From: Campylobacter showae CSUNSWCD
GTDB lineage: Bacteria > Campylobacterota > Campylobacteria > Campylobacterales > Campylobacteraceae
Reading direction: 5' to 3'
NCBI RefSeq assembly: GCF_000313615.1
Contig: NZ_AMZQ01000001.1
Coordinates: 186,001-250,000, forward strand
Length of the DNA stretch: 64,000 bases
The position numbers and the translations under genes are program-made. The notes below the pieces were generated by a model, which saw only the letters and a program-made list of their open reading frames with translations, was not told where the DNA came from and did not search any database. How positions within the stretch are numbered: position 1 is the stretch's first letter; each line of letters begins with the position of its first letter. Shown in pieces: positions 37,115 through 44,659 of the stretch.

Positions 37115-39694
37115 GTGTTGCAAGCATTAGCGCTTAGATATAGACCGCGAAATTTTAGCGAGCTCATAGGCCAGGAGGCCGTCAGCACCAGCCTCACGCA
37201 CGCTCTGGACGAGAGTCGCCTCACCCACGCCTACCTTTTTTCGGGGCTTCGCGGCAGCGGCAAAACATCGAGCGCGAGGATATTTTCAAAAGCGCTGGTT
37301 TGCGATCACGGCCCGACTAGCCAGCCATGCGAGGAGTGCGCCAACTGCATCGCCGCAAACGAAGGCCGCCACATCGACATCATCGAGATGGACGCTGCCA
37401 GCCACCGCGGTATCGACGATATAAAGGGGCTCATCGAGCAGACCAAGTACGCTCCGGCGATCGCGCGCTTTAAGATTTTTATCATCGACGAGGTGCACAT
37501 GCTCTCCACGCCCGCGTTTAACGCGCTGCTAAAGACGCTCGAGGAGCCGCCGCCCTACGTCAAATTTATCCTAGCCACGACCGATCCGCTCAAGCTCCCA
37601 GCCACGGTGCTATCGCGCACGCAGCATTTTAGATTTCGCCAGATCTCGCGCCCGGACGTCGTCGCGCATCTTGACTTTATCCTAAACCGCGAAAACGTCC
37701 CGCACGAAAAAGAGGCCCTCGAGATCCTCGCCCGTAGCGGCGCTGGCTCGCTGCGCGACACTCTCACGTTGCTAGATCAGGCCATCATCTATGCTAGGGG
37801 CGAGCTAACGCAAAGCGCCGTCGCGCAGATGTTGGGGCTGCTTGATCCGCAGCGCATAGAGGAGATACTCGCACTTGTTATGAGCGGCGATAAATCAGCT
37901 GTGAGCGCGGCGGTAGCGCAGCTGGAGAGTTACGATGCCGAAATGGTGATAGATGAGATAACGGCCAATCTAAAGGCAAATTTTCTCGCGCAAAGCCCGA
38001 AATACTCGCTGCTTTTATACGAGAGATTTTTTAGGATCCTATCGCAGGCGCGCTCGATGCTAAGTATCAGCAGCGACGGCGGATTCGTGCTTGGCGTGAT
38101 GCTTTTTATGATGATCGAGGCGATCAATCTAAAATCGATCGACGAGATGATAGCCGTGGATGCGAGGGAAAAATTTGCGGATTCGCAAGGTCGCGCGGCT
38201 GATTTTGGCGGCTCCCGTTCGGCGTCAAATTTTGCTGGCGGACGAGGCGAAGCGGCTAAATCTGCGGCTCCTGCGCAGACTGGTCAAATTTCACCATCTA
38301 TAGACGGATCGAATTTGACGGGCGCAAACGGGGCTAAACCCGTCTCGAAAAACAGCGCGACTGAGGGGCGAAATTTGAGCGCTCAGACTCTAGCCGGCTC
38401 GGCAAATTTAAATGCCAAGGCGCCGCAGGAGCCGGGCGGCCAAACCCGCGCCGCAAAAACTCCAAATCCCGCTTACGAAGCGTTTTTGGCCAAAATTTAC
38501 GACCGTAGCTTTGATCTTGGTGAGTGTTTTAAAAACTGCATAGAGTTTTTGGAGTTTTCAGACGGCTGCATGAGCCTAGCCTCAAGCGCGGCGGGCGACG
38601 ATCAGAAGCGGCTTCGCGATGGATCGAAAGTGATTTTGCAGATTTTGCGCAGCCTTTTTGGCGAGAGCGCAAAGATAAAGATAACTCCCAGGCAAAGCCC
38701 AGAAATAGGGGCGCAAGAGCAAAATGGTGCGGCAAATTTGGATGACGAGCGCGGTGGTGCGGCAAAATCTGAGAGCAATGAGGCGACGCCAAACCAGGCT
38801 GGCTCCAAAATTTACTCTGACGACACGCAAGAAAATTTAAATCAAAACGACCAAGTGCAAGAGCTCTCAAATTTGACGGGGAATTTATTTTCGGACGGTA
38901 GCGAGGAGAGGACGGCTACGCCCTCGGAGCAAAATTTAGACGCTAAATTTGAAAGCAGCGAGCAGGGTGAGCAAACGCAAAATTTGACGCAGCAAACGCA
39001 AACGGATATAAATGACGCGGCTCCGAGCACGCAAGCAAATAGCGACTCACCCAGCGATAAAACCACGCCATTAAATTTAAACGAAAACGAGTCAAATTTG
39101 ACGCGAAGCTCGCAGACGAATTTAAAACATCCGGCCGAGCCTAAATTTGCGCCCGATTTTGAGAGTATGCGAGATGACACGCACGATTTTAACGAGGCAT
39201 ATTCGCTAAAATTTAAGAGCGATGATGGCACCCTGGCTGGGGCGGATCTAGCGTTTTTAGATGACGAACTAAGACGGCTAGAGAGCCAAAATACTGCAAA
39301 AACGGAGCAAAAGCCAATCGGCACAGCTAAATTTAACCAAAACAGCGCGCCGCAAACGGCTGCCTTTGGCGAGCCGCCGTTTGATCCTGATGACGTGAGC
39401 GAGATGTTTAGCGAAGCAGCAGAGTATGACGACGGCCTTTTTGAGCGAGATGCTAACGAGCCCGCAAACGCCGACGCAAGGCAAAATTTAGATACGACAA
39501 ATTTAATCGGTGACGAGTTTCAAAGCGAATCAAATTTTGACGACTCGTCCTCAAGCGAGACAAATTTAAACGCTCAAAATCCTACGTCAAATTTGGCCGC
39601 AAAAACTCAAGCCGATCCTAAGGCTGCAAAAAATCAAGCGGTTTTAAAAGAAGCCAAGCGACTATTTGGAGAGCCTGAAATTTTAGAAATTTGA
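37115..39694 (+). CDS. dnaX: DNA polymerase III subunit gamma/tau with a very long low-complexity tail
   Basis: The clamp-loader ATPase. Residues 1-350 are the normal core: Walker A GLRGSGKTS near 45, the zinc-binding Cys set CDHG…CEECANC near 67-82, Walker B FIIDEVHML near 120, and the sensor region. The protein is 859 residues long, far beyond the roughly 500 of C. jejuni. The tail from about residue 350 is dominated by Asn, Gln, Ser and Glu with recurrent SNLT, ANLD, AKFE, QNLT motifs encoded by AAATTT-containing DNA. A small structured stretch (about 455-530) may be the conserved C-terminal domain of the family. The start is GTG at 37115 with AAGGAA upstream. Confidence 0.95.
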   Translation: MLQALALRYRPRNFSELIGQEAVSTSLTHALDESRLTHAYLFSGLRGSGKTSSARIFSKALVCDHGPTSQPCEECANCIAANEGRHIDIIEMDAASHRGIDDIKGLIEQTKYAPAIARFKIFIIDEVHMLSTPAFNALLKTLEEPPPYVKFILATTDPLKLPATVLSRTQHFRFRQISRPDVVAHLDFILNRENVPHEKEALEILARSGAGSLRDTLTLLDQAIIYARGELTQSAVAQMLGLLDPQRIEEILALVMSGDKSAVSAAVAQLESYDAEMVIDEITANLKANFLAQSPKYSLLLYERFFRILSQARSMLSISSDGGFVLGVMLFMMIEAINLKSIDEMIAVDAREKFADSQGRAADFGGSRSASNFAGGRGEAAKSAAPAQTGQISPSIDGSNLTGANGAKPVSKNSATEGRNLSAQTLAGSANLNAKAPQEPGGQTRAAKTPNPAYEAFLAKIYDRSFDLGECFKNCIEFLEFSDGCMSLASSAAGDDQKRLRDGSKVILQILRSLFGESAKIKITPRQSPEIGAQEQNGAANLDDERGGAAKSESNEATPNQAGSKIYSDDTQENLNQNDQVQELSNLTGNLFSDGSEERTATPSEQNLDAKFESSEQGEQTQNLTQQTQTDINDAAPSTQANSDSPSDKTTPLNLNENESNLTRSSQTNLKHPAEPKFAPDFESMRDDTHDFNEAYSLKFKSDDGTLAGADLAFLDDELRRLESQNTAKTEQKPIGTAKFNQNSAPQTAAFGEPPFDPDDVSEMFSEAAEYDDGLFERDANEPANADARQNLDTTNLIGDEFQSESNFDDSSSSETNLNAQNPTSNLAAKTQADPKAAKNQAVLKEAKRLFGEPEILEI

Positions 39695-39722
39695 GGCGTT
39701 TAATTTAGCTCGTTAAATTTGC

Positions 39723-40934
39723 ATGCCGTTTTGCTATTTTTGGCAGGGCGCGACCGTCAAAGCGTGGAATAACGGCCTAAACGCTGATCAGAAAAAGCGC
39801 CTTGAGCGCGAGCTAAAAATAGGCGTGGGCCTAGGTGAAACTACGCCGATGTTAGCTCAAAGAATAGCGCAGGTTTTACAAAAAAACAAACGCGATGCAA
39901 CGGCGATTGCATTAACCGGAGCGGGCGCGATAGTAAGCGAAATTCGCCAAGCCTTTTTTGAGGCTAACGACGACGTCATAAAATGCTACAAATACCAAGC
40001 CACGCTAGATACTCGCACGTCAGAACTATGCAGAGCTTACGATGGCCTAATGTGGGATAAAGACTACAAGCCCATCGGGCATAACTTCCCGTTTCGCAAA
40101 CCGCGCGTAAATACTCATTTTAATTGCCGCAGCACCATAATACCCGTAACTAAAAGCTGGGACGAGCTAGGCATCGAGGGTATGGATAGCGCAAATGATC
40201 GCACGAGGTCGTCTATGAACGGCTACGTGCCGCAGGATATGAGCTTTAACGACTGGCTAAAAACCCAAAGCCCCGAAACGATAGAAAAGACGCTAGGCAA
40301 AGGCAGAGCCGAGCTATTTATGCAAGGCAAGATCACTATGCGGGATTTGATAACGCAGCAGGGGCGGAGCGTAAATTTAGAGGATTTAGTAAAGAAAAAG
40401 ACGCTAAAAACGGTATTTTCAAAAGATAACGTAAGTATAAACGAAATAGAGGCCATCCGTGATTGGACGGGGGCTAGCAGTAGAAAAATCCGCGAGTATA
40501 TGACCGGTACATTGAAAGAGCAGTTATATCCCGAGGAAAAAGAAAGCTTTGATAACTTTATTAACTTATTCAATAAATACGAAAGCAACATCAAAAAAGG
40601 AACGGACATATATAGAGGAATAGGCTTTGATGAGGTTGAAGTTTATGAAAATAGTATATTTGCGAAGTTAAAAGCCGGTGATGAATATTTTGATAAAGCT
40701 ATTTCTAGTTTTTCGTTAGAGCAAAGCGTAGCAAAACATTTCAGTGGTCGCAACGGAAGTTACAAAGAGATAATACTAAAAACAAAATCGCGAGGCAAAG
40801 AGCTTTACGTAAATGATTTCTCAGACTACGAGGAAAAGGAGGTTTTGGTAAAGGGCGGTGAAAAATTTAAAGTAATCGAGATAAAAGACGAAGTAATAGA
40901 CGGCGATAATGTTATGGTCGTTTATATTGAATAA
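39723..40934 (+). CDS. orphan phage head-morphogenesis protein fused to an ADP-ribosyltransferase domain
   Basis: A 403-residue protein. Residues about 60-150 match Mu gpF/SPP1 gp7-type minor head proteins (LDTRTSELCRAYDGLMW, then NTHFNCRSTIIPV). Residues about 285-400 look like an R-S-E class ADP-ribosyltransferase: DIYRGIGF (Arg), ISSFSLEQSVAKHF (Ser-x-Ser region), EEKEVLVKGGEKFKV (ExE motif). No ribosome binding site precedes the ATG and the phage N-terminal part seems missing, so the 5' end may be lost. No other structural phage genes are nearby. The 3' half is clearly AT-richer than dnaX, and AAATTT is nearly absent (two copies), both signs of transfer. Confidence 0.8.
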   Translation: MPFCYFWQGATVKAWNNGLNADQKKRLERELKIGVGLGETTPMLAQRIAQVLQKNKRDATAIALTGAGAIVSEIRQAFFEANDDVIKCYKYQATLDTRTSELCRAYDGLMWDKDYKPIGHNFPFRKPRVNTHFNCRSTIIPVTKSWDELGIEGMDSANDRTRSSMNGYVPQDMSFNDWLKTQSPETIEKTLGKGRAELFMQGKITMRDLITQQGRSVNLEDLVKKKTLKTVFSKDNVSINEIEAIRDWTGASSRKIREYMTGTLKEQLYPEEKESFDNFINLFNKYESNIKKGTDIYRGIGFDEVEVYENSIFAKLKAGDEYFDKAISSFSLEQSVAKHFSGRNGSYKEIILKTKSRGKELYVNDFSDYEEKEVLVKGGEKFKVIEIKDEVIDGDNVMVVYIE

Positions 40935-40940
40935 CTTTTG

Positions 40941-41378
40941 TTAAAGCCAATCGGAAGCATAAGCCTTGTAGGTCTTTTTGCGCCATTCCAAAAGAAAATC
41001 TTTATTTATGGATTTTTCTTTAAATTCGTCGTAGGCTTCTTTTATCCTTGCTTCGTTTTTCATTAAATAGTAGTTAAGCGTAATAGTGCCCCCCGAATTC
41101 TCGTATGCTTCAAATTCGTCAAAGCTCATTACTCCGCCGTCCGGACTTATTATTGCCACAGAGGGCTTTTTGACCCATTTGTCGTTTTCATCTACGCGCA
41201 AGCCGTATGTTGCGTCGTAAGCGACCCGCAACCATTTTAAAAGAAAATCTTTGTCTTTTGATTTCTTATTGAATTCGCGCCATCCTTTGTCCCTTGTCAA
41301 GTCGTTTTGTTGAGCGTAATGATAAGAGGCGCGAACTGCATTGGAGCTATTTTGTGCAAACTCGTTAAAACTAATCAT
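40941..41378 (-). CDS. small protein with an internal duplication, convergent to the ADP-ribosyltransferase gene
   Basis: A 145-residue soluble protein I do not recognise. It holds two similar units: FNKKSKDKDFLLKWLRVAYDA and FKEKSINKDFLLEWRKKTYKA, with a beta-rich middle (KKPSVAIISPDGGVMSFDEF). No AAATTT occurs in it and the composition is AT-rich like the 3' half of its neighbour, so both may have come together. AAAAGGAT precedes the ATG. It could be a cognate immunity protein or simply cargo; nothing in the sequence decides this. Confidence 0.65.
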   Translation of the reverse strand: MISFNEFAQNSSNAVRASYHYAQQNDLTRDKGWREFNKKSKDKDFLLKWLRVAYDATYGLRVDENDKWVKKPSVAIISPDGGVMSFDEFEAYENSGGTITLNYYLMKNEARIKEAYDEFKEKSINKDFLLEWRKKTYKAYASDWL

Positions 41379-41491
41379 AATAAAATCCTTTTCTTTTATT
41401 ATACCACTTTTTCAAAACCAACCCCATTTAAAATTTAAGTTACTATTCTATCAAAGGCAGTGCCTTAAATTTAACTCTCGTGGAGGACAAA

Positions 41492-41611
41492 ATGACGATC
41501 GAGGAGCTAGAAAAGCAAGTCAGTGATTTGCAAGCCGAAAAAGAAGCGATGAACGCTAAAAACAAAGAGCTTTTAGGCGAGGTAAAAAAGCTAAAAGCGA
41601 AAAAACGCTGA
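41492..41611 (+). CDS. short coiled-coil peptide, probably phage-derived fragment
   Basis: A 39-residue frame with a strong TGGAGGA site before the ATG. It encodes a pure coiled coil (MTIEELEKQVSDLQAEKEA and then KNKELLGEVKKLKAKKR), the kind of start seen in phage scaffold or tail-related proteins. It sits next to the phage/ART island and may be the first part of a truncated gene. Confidence 0.45.
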   Translation: MTIEELEKQVSDLQAEKEAMNAKNKELLGEVKKLKAKKR

Positions 41612-41821
41612 TGATTGCTCATGCTCGCAAAGAGGCGGACAGCAAAAAATAAAAGCAAATTTGAAAAGCCGCGTTAAATTTTGGTGCTCAAATAGCCGTC
41701 GTTGGAATAAATTTAAGCGGAGAGGGTTTAGTAAATTTATAAATTTTAGAGAGTTTCAAAACAGGTCGGCGAGCCGAAACGACTCGCGCAAGGGTTAAAT
41801 TTATCTAAAAACGCAACTTCA

Positions 41822-43168
41822 CTATTCGTTTAGTATCGAAAGAAGCTCTTTGTTGTCTTTGGTTTTTAGCATCTTGGCGTATAAAAATTTGAGTGCTTCT
41901 ACGTCGTCCATCGTCGCGATCGCCGAGCGGATAGCCCAGATCTTTTGCAGTTCGTCTGGTTTTTGCAGTAGCTCCTCTTTTCTGGTGCCTGATTTTAGTA
42001 CGTTGATGGCTGGGTAGATTCGGCGGTCGGAGATATTGCGATCTAGTACGATTTCGCTGTTGCCCGTGCCTTTAAACTCCTCAAAAATAACCTCGTCCAT
42101 ACGTGAGCCCGTGTCGATGAGTGCGGTGGCGATGATGGTGAGGCTGCCGCCGTGCTCGATATTTCGCGCCGCGCCGAAAAAGCGTTTCGGCTTGTGCAAG
42201 GCGTTTGCGTCCACGCCGCCGGTTAGCACCTTGCCGCTTGGCGGAGTTACGGTGTTATACGCGCGCGCTAGGCGGGTGATGCTATCTAGCAGGATGATGA
42301 CGTCCTTGCCCATTTCTACGAGGCGTTTGGCCTTTTCGATGACGAGCTCGGCGACGCGCACGTGGTTCATCGCAGGTAGGTCAAACGTCGAGCTAAACAC
42401 TTCGCCCTTTACGCAGCGCTGCATGTCGGTGACCTCCTCGGGGCGCTCGTCCACGAGTAACACCATGAGATGCGACTCCGGGTGGTTGCGTGCGATACCG
42501 TGGGCTAGCTCTTTCATGAGCTCGGTTTTACCGCTTCTTGGAGGGGCGACTATGAGGCCGCGCTGACCCTTGCCAAGAGGGGTAAAGAGATCGAGCACGC
42601 GGCCTGTTAGCTTCATCGGATCGTACTCGAGGCGAAGTTTTTCTGTCGGGAAAAGCGGAGTCAGGTTGTCAAATAGCGGTCGCTCCTTAGCCTCGATTAG
42701 CGGCATATAGTTTAGCGCTTCGATTTTTAGCAGGGCATAGTATTTTTCCTGATCTTTTGGTTCGCGTACTTGACCCGTCACGATGTCGCCCACGCGCAGG
42801 GCAAATTTGCGAATTTGAGAGTTTGAGACGTAGGCGTCGTTTGAGCTGTCGCTGAGGTTTGCGTCTACCGAGCGCAAAAAGCCGTAGCCCTCGCTCGTGA
42901 TCTCTAAAATGCCCGTGAAAAGTATAAATCCGCCTTGTTTTGTTTGGGTTTTTAGGATCTCAAATATCAAATCTTGTCTGCGAAATTCGCGCGGATTCTC
43001 GACGCCTACGCTGTTTGCGATAGCGATGAGTTCCTCTAGGCTAAGAGTTCTTAGCTCTTCGATTTTGTGTCCGTCGACTGGGATGTGAGTGCGTGAGTTT
43101 TGGTGTTTTTTTGTGGTTTTTTGACTTTCCTGCGTGGAATTTGCAGGTTGGGTCGCGTTATTTTCCAT
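41822..43168 (-). CDS. rho: transcription termination factor Rho
   Basis: A 448-residue hexameric RNA helicase. The N-terminal tail is Gln/Thr/Asn-rich; the RNA-binding domain has GYGFLRS; the ATPase part has [19 protein letters not shown] (Walker A), [13 protein letters not shown] (Walker B region) and the Q- and R-loops ([23 protein letters not shown]). AAAGAGGA precedes the ATG. It faces dnaX from the other side of the phage/ART island, while in C. jejuni I recall dnaX and rho as neighbours. Confidence 0.97.
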   Translation of the reverse strand: MENNATQPANSTQESQKTTKKHQNSRTHIPVDGHKIEELRTLSLEELIAIANSVGVENPREFRRQDLIFEILKTQTKQGGFILFTGILEITSEGYGFLRSVDANLSDSSNDAYVSNSQIRKFALRVGDIVTGQVREPKDQEKYYALLKIEALNYMPLIEAKERPLFDNLTPLFPTEKLRLEYDPMKLTGRVLDLFTPLGKGQRGLIVAPPRSGKTELMKELAHGIARNHPESHLMVLLVDERPEEVTDMQRCVKGEVFSSTFDLPAMNHVRVAELVIEKAKRLVEMGKDVIILLDSITRLARAYNTVTPPSGKVLTGGVDANALHKPKRFFGAARNIEHGGSLTIIATALIDTGSRMDEVIFEEFKGTGNSEIVLDRNISDRRIYPAINVLKSGTRKEELLQKPDELQKIWAIRSAIATMDDVEALKFLYAKMLKTKDNKELLSILNE

Positions 43169-43275
43169 TGTGTCCTCTTTAAAATTACGGAATAATTTTG
43201 TAGATAAATTTAAGTTTCAAAAGAAGTTTTGAAAGTCGCATTTTATAAAATTTTGGCTTTGATGTCAAGAAGTGA

Positions 43276-43281
43276 TATAAT
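43276..43281 (+). promoter_or_regulatory. -10 element before the broken cation-efflux gene
   Basis: TATAAT in GTGATATAATCTCG lies only 10 bases before the first possible ATG (43292), so the mRNA would be nearly leaderless, or translation starts at a later ATG (43310 or 43313). Confidence 0.6.
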
Positions 43282-43291
43282 CTCGCCAAAA

Positions 43292-44417
43292 ATGAAAAGT
43301 AATATCAAAATGATGGATTTTAAAGACGGCAAGCGCGAAAAAACAATCATAAAACCGCGCTTATTGGCATAGTTACAAATTTTTTCTTAGCCGGAGCGAA
43401 AATTTTTATCGCTATGGTCTCAAACTCGGTCGCGCTGATATCAGACGCTGTAAATAACCTTAGCGATGCAGGCTCAAGTATCATCACGATATTTGGCTCA
43501 AAACTAGCTAGCAAGATGCCCGACGAAGACCACCCCTACGGCTACGGCAGGACCGAGTATATCGGCGGTCTCATTGTTTCGGTTATAGTGCTGATGCTGG
43601 GATTTCAGTTTTTAAAAACTTCGGTCGAAAACATCTTCGCGCCCGAGCCCACCAGCTTTACGATACCGTTTTTAGCGTTTTTGTTTTGCGCGATATTCGT
43701 CAAATTTGCGCTCGGCTTTTACTATAAAAAGATCGGTAAACAGACCAAATCTATCTCGCTAAAAGCCGTAGGGCAGGAGGCTCTGGGCGATGCGATCATA
43801 TCGTGCGTGATCCTCGTCTCTGCTGCGCTGTCATACTTCGACGACATCCAGATAGACGGATATGCGGGCGCTTTGGCGTCGCTTTTTATTATCATAAACG
43901 GCGTACTTTTGATAAAAGAAACCTTTGATAAAATCATCGGTCAGCGCGTGGAAAAAGAGATCAGCGACGAAATTTACGCCGCCGTAAATCGCTGCGAGAT
44001 CGTGCGCGGCGCATACGATTTGATCCTTCACAACTACGGCGCACAGCGATACGTAGGCTCGGTAAACGTCGAGATAGACGAGCATTTGCCCTTAGCGAAG
44101 TTTCGCAGAGGCTAAACGAGCTTCAGATCGAGATTTATAAAATTTACAGGATTTATCTGGTTTTTGGCGTTTATAGCGTAAATTTGGGGCAGGACGAGAG
44201 CCGCGCCTGCGTGGCAAATTTGCTCTCGGAGTTTAGCAGCGTGCGCGGATTTCACGCATTTTTCATTGATAGCAAGAAAAAGAGCGTGAGGTTTGACGTG
44301 GTGGTCGATTTTGCCGAGAAAAATCTGGGCGAACTACGCGCCCAAATCGAGCGCAAAGTCGCGCTAGGCTTTCCCGGATATAAAATTTTCATCGTGATAG
44401 ATAGGGAGTTTGCGTGA
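43292..44417 (+). pseudogene. cation diffusion facilitator transporter with two frameshifts
   Basis: Joined across frames, the region encodes a complete CDF/FieF-like efflux protein: KREKTII, then ALIGIVTNFFLAGAKIFIAMVSNSVALISDAVNNLSD, the HPYGYGRTEYIGGLI metal-site region, six membrane helices, and a C-terminal ferredoxin-like domain (from LNELQIEIYKIYRIYL to the stop at 44415). The first break is at about 43353-43358 in a run of A residues, the second at about 44090 in a run of C residues; each would be repaired by one extra base. This fits decay, reversible slippage, or homopolymer sequencing errors. Confidence 0.85.
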
Positions 44418-44619
44418 GAAGTCGCTAGTTTTTCGCCAAATTTGAGGTTAAAATTTAAGGGCGATTTGCGTAATTTACTAGCATTTTCAAGGTACTGGTC
44501 TTGGCCGACTCTACTCAAATTTACGGCTACCTTTTGACGAGAGTAAAATTTGTCAAATTGAACAAAATCTCAGCTACGTCAAAGCTCGTAAAATCAAGCA
44601 AGGCTTTAGAAATTTTGCG

Positions 44620-44625
44620 TATAAT
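44620..44625 (+). promoter_or_regulatory. -10 element for ccoI-ccoS
   Basis: TATAAT in GCGTATAATCTAA lies 34 bases before the ccoI ATG. Confidence 0.7.
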
Positions 44626-44659
44626 CTAAAAATCTTAAAACGAAAGAAAAAAGTAACCG

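Noticed and set aside
39695-39722. attachment-site duplication at the junction of dnaX and the phage-like gene
   Set aside because: I saw no repeat pair flanking 39723-41611 that could be an att site or target duplication.
41760-41800. hairpin GCGAG/CTCGC downstream of rho
   Set aside because: Only a five-base stem and no T-run in the right orientation; too weak to call a terminator.
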